A stretch of 36,906 nt of DNA from a virus: the IMG/VR virus record IMGVR_UViG_3300034105_000185, positions 1 through 36,906 of that record; one strand, given 5' to 3'. Within the stretch, counting starts at the first letter, position 1, and the number at the start of each line of letters is the position of its first letter. The notes beneath the pieces are model-generated. The model was not told the origin of the DNA and did not search any database. It saw only the letters and a program-made list of their open reading frames with translations. Positions 22,158 to 31,939 of the stretch are shown piece after piece. The position numbers were made by a program, and so were the translations under genes.

Positions 22158-22552
22158 GAATATCAACTTGGGAAGAAGCCCTATCCAACTACATTATTAC
22201 CAAGCGCCATGAGCCGTTCGAGTATGGCGTTAATGATTGTTGCTTGTTTGCGGCAGGGGCCGTTGAGGCTATCACGGGCGAAGACCCTATGTCTGAGTTC
22301 CGTGGCAAGTATGACAGCCTTAAAACTAGCCTGAAGGCAATTAAAGACATTGGCGCAGGAACCCTTGAGGCCACTATGGATGGCAAGTTTCCAGAGGTAG
22401 CAATAGGCCATGCGCAGCGTGGAGACTTGGCTTTCTTTAATGACAGCGTTGGAGTAGTAGTAGGTGGCTTCGCTTATTTCGTTTCAGACGATGGATTGGA
22501 GCGCATTAACCGATCCTTCTGGGGCAAGTGTTGGAGTGTAGGCCGTGGGTAA
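22154..22552 (+). CDS. Tail tip protein, NlpC/P60-like (DUF6950 type, gpK position)
   Basis: 132 residues. The N-terminal YGVNDCCLFAAGAVEAITGEDP has the Cys-helix of NlpC/P60-like folds (Cys 29), and GHAQRGDLAFF is the matching strand. This is the style of the DUF6950 family in alphaproteobacterial phages. The usual catalytic His is not obvious, so enzyme activity is uncertain; the fold may be structural. Order tape measure-M-L-K-J fits lambda. Confidence 0.8.
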   Translation: MRISTWEEALSNYIITKRHEPFEYGVNDCCLFAAGAVEAITGEDPMSEFRGKYDSLKTSLKAIKDIGAGTLEATMDGKFPEVAIGHAQRGDLAFFNDSVGVVVGGFAYFVSDDGLERINRSFWGKCWSVGRG

Positions 22553-25500
22553 GACTCTAAAAACTATTGCGATAATTGCTGCTGCCGTTGCTGTTGTTGT
22601 TTTCGCACCAGAAATTGCTCTTGCACTTGGTCTTAAAGCTGCGGCTGCTGGTACTATTGCGGCTGTGGGCGCTTCAATTGCTCTCTCTACAGCCTCAATG
22701 GCGCTTTTTGGCCCAAAGATACCAAAGACACAAATATCGCGCCTCAATGTCAGCCTTGATCCATCCACACCGCGCAAGGTTGTGCTTGGAACAACAGCTA
22801 TGCCGCTAGACCTCCGCTACCACGAATCCAGCGGAACAGATCAAGAGTATATTGATTATATTATTGCTGTCGCGGCTCATAAAGTTGCCTCTATTACCGA
22901 AATGTGGTTTGAGGAAAAACAAGCGTGGACACTTGCTGGCGGCGTTACAGCCACCTATTCTGGATATCTAACGGTAACAGTTGTCACCGAGGGGACTGCT
23001 GCCAACTATATTTCTATTAACGGCGGAACAAAGTGGGGATCAAGCCGCCGCCTTACTGGTTGCGCTTATCTGCATCTTCGCATCAAACGCACAGGCAATG
23101 TCAAAAAAGCGGAAAGCCCTCTGGCAAGTGGCTTGCCAAGTCGCGTAACTGTTATTGGCGATGGCGCTCTTCTTTACGATCCGCGCAAGGATAGCACTGT
23201 GCCGGGTGGCTCTGGTTCACACCGTGCCAACAACCAAGCCACATGGGGCGCTTACACCAATGCGGATGACACTGACAATCCTGCGTTGCAATTACTTTGG
23301 TGGCTGCTTGGTTGGGAGATTAACAGCAAGTTATCAGTTGGTTGTGGTGTTCCCTATAGTCGCATAGACATGGAGTCTTTCATTACAGCGGCCAACACCT
23401 GTGATGAAAACATAACTTTGGCAATTGGCGGAACTCAGAAACGTTACCGCACCAGCGGAACTGCATCTGATGCTGATGACCGCATGGAAATCATTAACAA
23501 CTTGCTTGCGTCAATGAACGGTACACTTCGTGACAATGGCGGCAAGTTGACGGTAACGGCAATGAAGAACGACCTTGCCGACTATGTGCTTACCTTTAAT
23601 GAAGGCGACATGCTGGGTGAGTTTGATTGGCAGCAAACTCGCGGATTGACCGAAAACTACAACATTGCCCGTGGCCGTTATGTCGATCCATCAAACAACA
23701 GCCTTTATCAAATGGTGGACTATCCAGAGGTAGGCTTTGCGGCCCCTGATGGCATTGAGCGCGTTATGTCCCTTGATCTTCCATATATTGAAGATGGTCG
23801 CCGTGCGCAGCGCATTGCCAAGCAAGTTTTGCAGCGCAATCAGTATCGCGGGATGTTTTCGACAACCTTTAACGCCAAAGCACTGGGCTGTCAGGTTGGT
23901 GATGTTGTGCGCATTAGCCTTGAGTCTTTAGGCTGGTCAAACAAACTATTCCGCGTCATCAGTCAAGAAATCCGCTTTGACGGTCAAGTTCCAATGGCTT
24001 TGGTCGAAGAAAACGCGGCTATCTATGCGTGGGATGCGGATGATCTAGCGCCAGTGACGCCAACTGCGCCAACAATCTATGATCCGCTAAACAATCCGCT
24101 TATCCTAGGCATTAATGAAGCTACCGTTGTTTCTGGCTATCTAACCAACGAGGCCATAACCCTTGCGGCAGATGCAAGCGGAAACGTCATCAGCTTTGCC
24201 ACGGCTACAGGCACTTTTAAGATGTTTGAGGGAACTGTCGATGTAACCACTACATCTACGTTTGCTTTAACTGCGTCATCAGGGATCACCGCCAGCATCA
24301 ATGCTACGACAGGGGTATACTCTGTTACTGCGATGAGCGCATCAACCGGCTCTGCAACCTTTACCGGAACGTACAATGGCACGACCATTACCAAAGTTTT
24401 AAGCGTTGCAAAATCACAAGAAGGCGCTGATGGTACATCTGGCGCTGCGGCAATTAGTGGCTATCTTACCAAAGAAGCTGTGCAACTATTTGCGTATGCC
24501 AATGGTAACGTTGTTTCCTACACGCCAGCATCCGGCAGCTTTAAGGTATTTAGCGGCGCTACGGATGTAAGTGCATCGTTCAGCCTATCGACTGTAAGTA
24601 ATCCACAGACATTGACCGTGTCTTATGTTGGGCAGACCTACTCGGTCACGGCTGGCTTTGATAACAATGAGGATACTGCAAGCGTTACGATCCGCGCTAC
24701 CGGATCAGGAGCCTATACTGGTGTAACGGTTGACAAGGTCTTTTCGTTGTCAAAGGCAAAGGGTGGTTATGAGATTGTAGCTACATTGCCTAGCACCGAT
24801 CTGTTTGAAGGCAGAATCGTTTTTCTAACAACAGACGATAAGTTGTATCGCTATACTGGTGCGGCATGGACGGCGGCAGTTCCTGCTGTTGATATTACAG
24901 GAACTCTAGCTGATGCACAGATTGCAGCAGTTGCCGCTGCCAAGGTCACGGGCCAGATCACTGGAACTCAGATTACGGATAGCGCGATCTCATCGCCTAA
25001 AATAGCCGCTGGGGCTGTTATCGCTGGTAAACTCGCAGCCGACTCAGTTCAAGCTGCAAACATTACCGCTAGCGCGGTTACCGCTGGGAAGATTGCGGCA
25101 AACGCTGTAACGGCGACAGAGATATCCAGCAATGCTATTACGGCTGACAAAATTAGCGCGGGTGCAATTACTGCGGCAAAAGTCGGCACGAACGAAATTG
25201 TTGCTCTATCTGCCAACATTAAAGACGGCGTAATCCAGACTGCCAAGATTGGCGACCTTCAGGTAAGCACCCTCAAGATTGCTAACTTTGCTGTCAACTC
25301 AGTATCTGCGGTGCAGACAAGCACTTCAGTTGTTGTACCAGCATATACCACTTCGGGAACTATTCTGTCGCTTACGTTTACCAAGGTTGGTAGTACTGAA
25401 TCAAATATTCAAATTCGTGTGACATCAACCCCGAATAGTAGCGACCTTATTGCGTATGCACTTCTGAATAGGACTGGGCAGGGTCTACTTACAAGTGTTG

Positions 25501-25685
25501 TCGGCTCTGCTGGGAATGGTAGTTTTACAGCCGCCGTTCCTTTAATTATTGAGCATTTAGACGCTGGGCTTTTTCCGGGAACCTACACTTACACCGTGCA
25601 ATTCGACAATCAATTTTCGTCATCATCACTTAACCTGACTACTTATGCGCCCGTCACACTAACTGTGCAGGAGGTAAAAAAGTGA
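22545..25685 (+). CDS. Tail tip host-specificity protein (gpJ-like)
   Basis: 1046 residues from GTG 22545. The Ala-rich hydrophobic start (TIAIIAAAVAVVVFAPEIA) is common in J proteins. The body (about 60-490) includes RKVVLGTTAMPLDLRYHE, GCAYLHLRIKR, ENYNIARGRYVDP, QRIAKQVLQRNQYRG and VRISLESLGW, all J-like hub features. Residues about 520-745 are two tandem Ig-like repeats, each opening SGYLT(N/K)EA. Residues about 790-900 are a run of ITAxAITADKI-type repeats, a likely trimeric stalk. The C-terminus is beta-rich. It should bind the host receptor at the tail tip. Confidence 0.9.
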   Translation: MGKTLKTIAIIAAAVAVVVFAPEIALALGLKAAAAGTIAAVGASIALSTASMALFGPKIPKTQISRLNVSLDPSTPRKVVLGTTAMPLDLRYHESSGTDQEYIDYIIAVAAHKVASITEMWFEEKQAWTLAGGVTATYSGYLTVTVVTEGTAANYISINGGTKWGSSRRLTGCAYLHLRIKRTGNVKKAESPLASGLPSRVTVIGDGALLYDPRKDSTVPGGSGSHRANNQATWGAYTNADDTDNPALQLLWWLLGWEINSKLSVGCGVPYSRIDMESFITAANTCDENITLAIGGTQKRYRTSGTASDADDRMEIINNLLASMNGTLRDNGGKLTVTAMKNDLADYVLTFNEGDMLGEFDWQQTRGLTENYNIARGRYVDPSNNSLYQMVDYPEVGFAAPDGIERVMSLDLPYIEDGRRAQRIAKQVLQRNQYRGMFSTTFNAKALGCQVGDVVRISLESLGWSNKLFRVISQEIRFDGQVPMALVEENAAIYAWDADDLAPVTPTAPTIYDPLNNPLILGINEATVVSGYLTNEAITLAADASGNVISFATATGTFKMFEGTVDVTTTSTFALTASSGITASINATTGVYSVTAMSASTGSATFTGTYNGTTITKVLSVAKSQEGADGTSGAAAISGYLTKEAVQLFAYANGNVVSYTPASGSFKVFSGATDVSASFSLSTVSNPQTLTVSYVGQTYSVTAGFDNNEDTASVTIRATGSGAYTGVTVDKVFSLSKAKGGYEIVATLPSTDLFEGRIVFLTTDDKLYRYTGAAWTAAVPAVDITGTLADAQIAAVAAAKVTGQITGTQITDSAISSPKIAAGAVIAGKLAADSVQAANITASAVTAGKIAANAVTATEISSNAITADKISAGAITAAKVGTNEIVALSANIKDGVIQTAKIGDLQVSTLKIANFAVNSVSAVQTSTSVVVPAYTTSGTILSLTFTKVGSTESNIQIRVTSTPNSSDLIAYALLNRTGQGLLTSVVGSAGNGSFTAAVPLIIEHLDAGLFPGTYTYTVQFDNQFSSSSLNLTTYAPVTLTVQEVKK

Positions 25686-26047
25686 TAAAGTTCTTCATAT
25701 ATGACGGCCAGAGCGGCAGGATAATGCGATCATTTTTTAGCAGTGACCCAGAGGCCGTGACGCTAAATTTACAAGATGGCGAACAAGCTATTGAGATCGA
25801 TACCACTATCGAAAACCCTTACGTTTTAAATGGCGCTTTGGCTGAACGCCCAGAGAATCCTGCAACGCTTAACGGTACTGTTATTGAGAACATCCCAGTT
25901 GGTACTGTATTGCTGTTTGATCAGCAATACGCCATAATCGATGATGGCACGGCAGAATTAGAGTTTCCGTTCCCCGGCACATACCCTGTCACAGTTTATT
26001 GCTTTCCATATCTAAACAAAACGTTCGAGGTAGAATATGCGCCTTAA
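25682..26047 (+). CDS. Tail tip accessory protein
   Basis: 121 residues from GTG 25682, which overlaps the J stop (GTGA) and has a strong AGGAGG site. Beta-rich, with FFIYDGQSGRIMRSFFSSD at the start and a FPFPGTYPVTVYCFPY strand near the end. Such proteins follow J-like genes in many environmental siphophages. Role in the tip or fibre attachment is inferred. Confidence 0.75.
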   Translation: MIKFFIYDGQSGRIMRSFFSSDPEAVTLNLQDGEQAIEIDTTIENPYVLNGALAERPENPATLNGTVIENIPVGTVLLFDQQYAIIDDGTAELEFPFPGTYPVTVYCFPYLNKTFEVEYAP

Positions 26048-26192
26048 ATTTACCGACGATTACGCCCAACGGCGTAAGGAAGCCTATCCACCTATTGGCG
26101 ATCAGTTGGACGCGCTGTGGAAGGGCGGGGCAGAGATGGAAGCGATGCTGAAAAAGATTGCAGACGTAAAGGCGCGTTTCCCTAAATCATGA
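26037..26192 (+). CDS. Small YPPIGDQLDALWKGG-motif protein
   Basis: 51 residues, ATG 26037, overlapping the end of the previous gene by 11 nt. It carries YAQRRKEAYPPIGDQLDALWKG, a motif widespread in phages close to fibre genes and thought to mark fibre-assembly or accessory factors. The rest is a charged helix. Too short for standard gene finding but clearly of this type. Confidence 0.82.
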   Translation: MRLKFTDDYAQRRKEAYPPIGDQLDALWKGGAEMEAMLKKIADVKARFPKS

Positions 26193-26200
26193 ATACTCAG

Positions 26201-26229
26201 TTGGCATCTAAGCTATAAAGTGCTAAACA
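26201..26229 (+). promoter_or_regulatory. Possible promoter before the fibre genes
   Basis: TTGGCA (26201-26206), 17-nt spacer, TAAACA (26224-26229), 22 nt before the first fibre ATG, in the only real gap (26193-26250) of this part of the late operon. Good spacing and near-consensus -35; activity unproven. Confidence 0.45.
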
Positions 26230-26250
26230 TGTGGCGCGAAAGGGATACCA

Positions 26251-26625
26251 ATGGCATTTATCTACGACCTGACTGACACTTGGAACAATGGCGGTACTTC
26301 GTTCAACGGCATAAAGTTGAATGTTACCGACACTGCTAGTGCGGCTGGTTCAAAATTGCTTGATTTGCAGATTGGTACAAATTCTAAATTTAATGTTAGT
26401 AAAACTGGTAAGGTAACGGCTACTGGAATTGTAGAAAGCACTACTGGCGGATTCAAATTTCCAGACGCAACTACACAAACAACAGCAAGTCCAACCACAT
26501 TGGCTCAATTGTCTGATGTAGATTTATCAAATCTTGTTGATGGTAATGTTTTGTGTTACACAGCGTCAGTCAATAAGTGGCAAAATCAGGCGCGTGAAAA
26601 TCTTGTTGACGGAGGAAACTTCTAA
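26251..26625 (+). CDS. Short fibre protein with C-terminal DGGNF
   Basis: 124 residues: a beta-rich head (TWNNGGTSFNGIKLNVTDTASAAGS), then VTATGIVESTTGGFKFPDAT, a module typical of phage fibres that forms trimeric beta structures, and a C-terminal NLVDGGNF. The same DGGxF ending closes the next fibre gene, which suggests a conserved C-terminal docking or trimer cap. It overlaps the next ATG (TAATG). Confidence 0.75.
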   Translation: MAFIYDLTDTWNNGGTSFNGIKLNVTDTASAAGSKLLDLQIGTNSKFNVSKTGKVTATGIVESTTGGFKFPDATTQTTASPTTLAQLSDVDLSNLVDGNVLCYTASVNKWQNQARENLVDGGNF

Positions 26626-27848
26626 TGGCTAATACACTAAGAATCAAACGTAGAGCAAGTGGTGGTGCTGGAGCGCCAGCCAGCCTACAGAACGCTGAAT
26701 TAGCCTTTAACGAAGTTGATAACGTACTTTACTACGGTAAGGGAACTGGTGGCGCTGGCGGATCAGCGACAACTGTTGAAGCTATTGCTGGTAGTGGCGC
26801 TTATGTTGCTCTTACTGGCGCTCAGACAGTTGCTGGCGTTAAGACCTTTTCCGATACCATTAGCGGCTCAATCACTGGCAATGCTGGTACTGCGACAACT
26901 CTTGCCACTGCACGAAACCTGTCTCTAACTGGTGACGCAACTGCGACCCTGAGCAGCTTTAATGGTTCTGCTAACGTCAGTGCGGCACTTACTCTCGCAA
27001 CCGTAAACTCCAATGTTGGCACATTCACAAAGCTGACTGTTAATGGCAAGGGCTTAGTAACCGCTGCCGCGAACGCGATCCTTAACGATATTAGCGCACC
27101 AACGTCCGCCTTCTCGTTTAACTCGCAACGGATTACGAACCTTGCAGAGCCAAGCGCATCGACTGACGCTGCAACTAAGAACTACGTTGATAGCGTGGCA
27201 CAGGGCTTGGACGTAAAGGCATCTGTTGTTGCTGCAACTACTGCTAACATCACACTCACAGCGCCACAAACCATTGACGGCATTTCTGTCATTGCTGGTG
27301 ACCGTGTCCTAGTTAAGAACCAAACAACTGCTTCTGCTAACGGTATTTATGTTGTTGCTGCTGGCGCTTGGACAAGAGCCGTTGACGCCGATAGTTGGGC
27401 TGAATTAATCAGCGCATTTGTGTTTGTTGAGCGTGGCACAGTCAACGCTGACACTGGCTATGTTTGCACTGTTGATGCTGGCGGGACGCTTGGCTCAACT
27501 AACGTCACATTTGCTCAATTCTCTGGCGCTGGCACATATGTTGCTGGCAACGGTCTTGCGCTTACAGGTAACTCGTTCAGCGTTACTGGCACTTCCAACC
27601 GTATTTCGGTTAGTGGCTCAGGCGTTGACATTGCTTCGACCTATGTTGGTCAAACGTCAATCACCACGCTTGGAACGATTGGAACCGGAACGTGGAATGG
27701 ATCGACCATTGGCATCGCTTATGGCGGCATTGGTCTAACAACTGCTGTTAATGGCTTGTTGAAGGGTAACGGAACAGCTTATTCAGTTGCAGTTGCTGGA
27801 ACTGATTATCTTGATCCAAACAGCACGATTGACGGCGGCACGTTCTAA
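26625..27848 (+). CDS. Fibre protein, medium length
   Basis: 407 residues. It begins LRIKRRASGG, a head shared with the long fibre (LKIKRSAVSG) and reminiscent of Mtd-like N-terminal domains that plug into the tail. Two modules follow with AKT and GTATTLATARNLSL-type segments, then a conserved block EPSASTDAATKNYVDSVAQGLDVKASVVAAT, frequent in fibres of aquatic phages. The end is STIDGGTF. GGAGG precedes the start. Receptor-contact or spacer role inferred. Confidence 0.82.
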   Translation: MANTLRIKRRASGGAGAPASLQNAELAFNEVDNVLYYGKGTGGAGGSATTVEAIAGSGAYVALTGAQTVAGVKTFSDTISGSITGNAGTATTLATARNLSLTGDATATLSSFNGSANVSAALTLATVNSNVGTFTKLTVNGKGLVTAAANAILNDISAPTSAFSFNSQRITNLAEPSASTDAATKNYVDSVAQGLDVKASVVAATTANITLTAPQTIDGISVIAGDRVLVKNQTTASANGIYVVAAGAWTRAVDADSWAELISAFVFVERGTVNADTGYVCTVDAGGTLGSTNVTFAQFSGAGTYVAGNGLALTGNSFSVTGTSNRISVSGSGVDIASTYVGQTSITTLGTIGTGTWNGSTIGIAYGGIGLTTAVNGLLKGNGTAYSVAVAGTDYLDPNSTIDGGTF

Positions 27849-27859
27849 AAAATACCACC

Positions 27860-27873
27860 CTGCTATATAGCAG
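27860..27873. promoter_or_regulatory. 14-bp palindrome before the long fibre gene
   Basis: CTGCTATATAGCAG, a perfect palindrome in the 40-nt gap between fibre genes, just before the AAAGG site of the long fibre. It could form a small RNA hairpin or be a protein site controlling fibre expression. Confidence 0.4.
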
Positions 27874-27888
27874 ATAAAGGAAAGCCAC

Positions 27889-30800
27889 ATGGCAAATAAA
27901 TTAAAGATCAAAAGATCGGCAGTATCTGGGAAAGTTCCATTGTCTGCCGATCTGGAACTTGGTGAACTTGCGCTCAACACATTTGACGGCAAGCTTTATA
28001 CCAAGAAGGATAACGGCACGGTTTCAGTTATTGAGATCGGCGCTGGTGGTGGTGGTAGTGGAACGGTAACGTCTGTGGCTGCTTCTGGCGGCAGTACTGG
28101 CCTAACATTTACCGGATCACCAATTACTACATCCGGCACTTTGACGCTTGGCGGTACTTTGGCTGTCGCCAATGGTGGCACAGGCGCTACCACCGCAACT
28201 ACGGCCCGTTCAAACCTTGGCGCTGCCGCATCGGGCGCTAATGCTGACATTACATCTATGACAGCAATTACAGGCGGTATTTCTTCGCCTGATTTTGTGC
28301 AATTTGATACAACGGCCACAGTTACACCAGCAACCGGACGCCTTTATTTTAATGATGGCGAAGGTGGCCTGTCCTACACGCTTAAAGGCGGCAATGTCGT
28401 TCAAGAGGTAGGCCAATCGCAGCAAGTGCTGGTGTATAACGGGACAGGCGCGACACTTACCAAGGGCCAAGTTGTTTACAGCAACGGTGCGCAAGGGCAG
28501 CGTCCTACGGTTGCACTAGCCTTGGCAACGAGCGATGCAACATCTGCACGGACGCTGGGTATTGTTGCTGAATCCATTGCTAACGGCGCAGAAGGTTGGA
28601 TATCAACTCTTGGGATTGTTGAAAACATTGACACATCCGCATTCACTGCTGGCGCACAGCTTTATCTGTCAGGCACAACTGCTGGCGCGTTAACTCAAAC
28701 AAAGCCATATGCTCCTATTCACATGGTGTATGTTGCACGGTGCATTAAGAGCAATGCTTCATCTGGTCGCTTGTTCGTCACTGTTCAAAACGGCTATGAG
28801 CTTGATGAGCTTCACGATGTGTCGGCAGTTTCGCCAACTAACGGTCAAACTATCGTTTACAATAGCACCACATCTTTGTGGGAAAAGAACACTGTATCAC
28901 TGACGGCTGGCGTGAATGGCACATTGCCTATCTCAAATGGCGGGACAGGCTCTACTACGGCAGCTAACGCCCTGACCGCTCTAGGCGCATACCCAGCGGC
29001 CAACCCAAGTGGCTACATTACATCGTCTGCTCTTTCACCTTACTTGACCAGCGCAACCGCTGCTACTACTTACCAGCCGCTTGATGGCGACCTTACTGCT
29101 ATAGCTGCGTTGGCTGGAACCACTGGTTTTGTTAAAAAGACGGCAGCTAATACCTACGCGCTTGACACAGCATCCTACCTGACCGCCAACCAGACGGTCA
29201 CGCTATCAGGTGATGTCACAGGAAGTGGCACAACAGGTATTACAGCAACGCTTGCAAATACAGCGGTGACAGCGGGTAACTACACCAGCGCCAACATCAC
29301 TGTTGATGCCAAGGGGCGGATAACAGCGGCTGCAAATGGCAGTAGCGGCACGGTCACAGGCGTAACGGGAACTGCGCCTATTGTCAGTTCTGGCGGAACT
29401 GCTCCAGCTATCTCTATCAGCGCAGCAACTACTGGAGCCGCTGGTAGTATGTCGGCTGCTGACAAAGCCAAGTTGGATGGAATCGCTGCAAGCGCCAACA
29501 ATTACGTTCTGCCCAAAGCAACGGCGACAACATTAGGCGGCGTAGAGGTATTTGATGCTGCCGTGCAAACGACGGCAGCTAACGCTGTAACTACCACGGC
29601 GTCACGGAGCTATGGCGTTCAATTGAATGCTGCTGACCAAATGGTCGTGAACGTGCCTTGGACTAACTCTGGCGGCACAGTAACATCTGTTGCGGGTACA
29701 GGAACTGTGTCTGGCTTGACACTGTCTGGAACTGTAACGTCATCCGGATCGTTGACCCTTGGTGGAACACTGGCGGTAACGGCATCCAACTTTGCCTCTC
29801 AGACTGCCAACACTATCCTTGCCGCTCCTAACGGTGCAGCGGGTGTTCCTACGTTTCGCGCCCTTGTCGCAGCGGATGTTCCAACACTCAACCAGAATAC
29901 AACAGGCACATCTGCGAATGTTACTGGAACTGTGGCGATTGCAAACGGCGGTACAGGAGCGACAACTGCAGCCGCTGCGCGTACAGGTCTTGGCGCTACG
30001 ACTGTCGGTGCGAACGTCTTTACACTAACTAACCCATCCGCAATTACGTTCCCTAGATTTAACGCCGACAATACCGTCTCCGCTCTTGATGCAGCTACCT
30101 TCCGCACAGCTATCGGTGCTGGCACTGGGGGCGGTACGGTAACGTCAATCGGTGGTACAGGCACGGTCAATGGTATAACGCTCACTGGCTCGGTGACTTC
30201 TACGGGCAACCTTACCCTTGGCGGTACGCTGAGCGGCGTTAACCTGACGACGCAAGTCACAGGCGTCCTTCCAACTGCTAATGGCGGTACGAACCTCTCC
30301 AGCTTTACCTCTGGCGGTGCGGTATACGCAACTTCGACCAGCGCGCTGACCACAGGCACACTTCCTGTAGCTTCTGGTGGTACAGGCGTTGCAACGCTGC
30401 CCGCTAACAACGTCCTAATTGGCAACGGCACATCTGCGGTAACGGGTGTAGCACCCGGCACAGCAGGTAACGTCCTTACTAGCAATGGCACGGCATGGAC
30501 GAGTACGAGTGCAGCAGGCGGCTCCGCGTTTCAAGCTGTCGCTTCTGGAACGCTGGCAGACGGCTCTACAGTGGTTATAAACGCCGATGGAACTGTAAGC
30601 GCAGTTTCGCTTGTTAATAAAGCTTTAGGTACTACCGTAAGCCTTAGTGGTGCTGGTAACAATGTAGTAGCTACTTACGACAGCGTTACGCAAAGAGTTG
30701 TAGTCGCGTATTCTGCGAGCGGCGCAAATGGCCAAGCGGTTGTCGGAACAGTGAGTGGAACAAGCATCAGCTTTGGCACCCCAGTGGCGTTTATAGCTAC

Positions 30801-31935
30801 TACTGCCAGTTTGATTTCTATTACCTACGATACTACACAACAAAGAGTTGTAATTGCTTATTCGAACTCCTCGGGTTCTGGATATGGCACAGCAATCGTT
30901 GGCACCGTAAGTGGGACGAGTATCAGCTTTGGCACCGCAGTGGTTTTTAACAGCAATAACACCCCGGGTACAACATGCACTTACGATAGCGTTGCGCAAA
31001 AAGTAGTCATTGCATATCAAAACGGCGGCGCTGGTCCCGGCGTTGCGAAAGTAGGAACTGTAAGCGGTACAAGTATTAGTTTTGGAACTGTTAGTGCTGC
31101 ATTCAGCCCCAATTATCCCGGTGCATCTCGGTCCACTTACGATAGTAACGCGCAAAAAGTTGTGATTGTTTATTTTGACAACACCGCCAGTAATCTCAAA
31201 GCTACTGTTGGAACAGTAAGCGGGACGACTATAACTTTTGGAACGGGTGTGACTGTTGCAGTCGGTAATGGAACCGCTGAAAACTATGACATTACTTACG
31301 ATAGCGTTGCGCAAAAAGTTGTAATTTCATATCAAAACGGAGCTTTTGATACGGGGTTTGGCGCTGCTCGTGTAGGAACTGTGAGCGGTACAAGTATTAG
31401 TTTTGGAACTGCGGTGGTGTATGAATCTTCAATTGTGAACAGGGCTTCTATTACTTACAATGCACTGCGAGGGAATGTCACTATAGCGTATGCCCAAGGA
31501 GCTAACGCATCTGCAAATCCCGGATATGTTATTGAAGGAACTGTAAGCGGAACCAGCATTAGCTTTGGCACTCGGACAGAATTTTCCGCCACCGAAGTAT
31601 CTAGTGTGGATATTGTATATGATTCGGCTCAAACTAAACTTGTTATGGCATGGGGGAACTCGTCTACAGGGACTGGTGGGTCGCGTGTTTATGAAAGCGG
31701 ATTACCAACTAACCTCACCGCTGAAAACTTTATCGGCTTCAGTAATGGGGCTTACACGAACGGGCAGACGGCCACTATCCAAATCGTTGGTGCGGTCGAT
31801 GATGCACAGTCTGGCCTAACGCCGGGACAGTCTTATTTTGTGCAAACTACCGGAGCGCTAGGCTTGACGGCGGGTAGCCCATCCGTATTTGCCGGTACAG
31901 CTGTTGCAGCAAGCAAGATTATTGTAAAAGGATAA
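27889..31935 (+). CDS. Long tail fibre with predicted seven-bladed propeller
   Basis: 1348 residues, the largest protein of the phage. N-terminal attachment head (LKIKRSAVSG, LELGELALNTFDGKLY) of Mtd-like type. Residues about 70-900 are a long shaft built of repeats such as NGGTGATTATTARSNLGA, VTSVAASGG and LTLGGTLAVA, typical of trimeric fibres. Residues about 915-1269 consist of seven repeats of about 50 residues with the pattern YDS-x3-K/R-VV-x-AY then VGTVSGTSISFGT, fitting a seven-bladed beta-propeller. A short C-terminal domain (GFSNGAYTNGQ to IIVKG) closes it. It should carry receptor binding, the propeller being the best candidate. Confidence 0.88.
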   Translation: MANKLKIKRSAVSGKVPLSADLELGELALNTFDGKLYTKKDNGTVSVIEIGAGGGGSGTVTSVAASGGSTGLTFTGSPITTSGTLTLGGTLAVANGGTGATTATTARSNLGAAASGANADITSMTAITGGISSPDFVQFDTTATVTPATGRLYFNDGEGGLSYTLKGGNVVQEVGQSQQVLVYNGTGATLTKGQVVYSNGAQGQRPTVALALATSDATSARTLGIVAESIANGAEGWISTLGIVENIDTSAFTAGAQLYLSGTTAGALTQTKPYAPIHMVYVARCIKSNASSGRLFVTVQNGYELDELHDVSAVSPTNGQTIVYNSTTSLWEKNTVSLTAGVNGTLPISNGGTGSTTAANALTALGAYPAANPSGYITSSALSPYLTSATAATTYQPLDGDLTAIAALAGTTGFVKKTAANTYALDTASYLTANQTVTLSGDVTGSGTTGITATLANTAVTAGNYTSANITVDAKGRITAAANGSSGTVTGVTGTAPIVSSGGTAPAISISAATTGAAGSMSAADKAKLDGIAASANNYVLPKATATTLGGVEVFDAAVQTTAANAVTTTASRSYGVQLNAADQMVVNVPWTNSGGTVTSVAGTGTVSGLTLSGTVTSSGSLTLGGTLAVTASNFASQTANTILAAPNGAAGVPTFRALVAADVPTLNQNTTGTSANVTGTVAIANGGTGATTAAAARTGLGATTVGANVFTLTNPSAITFPRFNADNTVSALDAATFRTAIGAGTGGGTVTSIGGTGTVNGITLTGSVTSTGNLTLGGTLSGVNLTTQVTGVLPTANGGTNLSSFTSGGAVYATSTSALTTGTLPVASGGTGVATLPANNVLIGNGTSAVTGVAPGTAGNVLTSNGTAWTSTSAAGGSAFQAVASGTLADGSTVVINADGTVSAVSLVNKALGTTVSLSGAGNNVVATYDSVTQRVVVAYSASGANGQAVVGTVSGTSISFGTPVAFIATTASLISITYDTTQQRVVIAYSNSSGSGYGTAIVGTVSGTSISFGTAVVFNSNNTPGTTCTYDSVAQKVVIAYQNGGAGPGVAKVGTVSGTSISFGTVSAAFSPNYPGASRSTYDSNAQKVVIVYFDNTASNLKATVGTVSGTTITFGTGVTVAVGNGTAENYDITYDSVAQKVVISYQNGAFDTGFGAARVGTVSGTSISFGTAVVYESSIVNRASITYNALRGNVTIAYAQGANASANPGYVIEGTVSGTSISFGTRTEFSATEVSSVDIVYDSAQTKLVMAWGNSSTGTGGSRVYESGLPTNLTAENFIGFSNGAYTNGQTATIQIVGAVDDAQSGLTPGQSYFVQTTGALGLTAGSPSVFAGTAVAASKIIVKG
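30631..31695 (+). repeat. Seven-fold coding repeat in the long fibre
   Basis: Seven units of about 150 bp encode TYDS...VVIAY...VGTVSGTSISFGT blades. DNA of the GTNAGYGGNACNAG-like core is similar but not identical between units, and the joins between repeats differ in length, so recombination among units is possible. Unit boundaries are approximate. Confidence 0.75.
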
Positions 31936-31939
31936 GCCC

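Noticed and set aside
22576-22809. Leu-rich hydrophobic overlapping frame in the J gene
   Set aside because: It results from GCT/GCA Ala codons of the J N-terminus, has no SD, and lacks the codon-usage break seen in terL.
30625-31314. 229-codon open frame on the - strand opposite the fibre repeats
   Set aside because: Its own repeats mirror the seven fibre repeats, so it is a shadow.
26625-31935. Diversity-generating retroelement at the fibre genes
   Set aside because: The Mtd-like N-termini raised the idea, but there is no reverse transcriptase and no template/variable repeat pair in the window.
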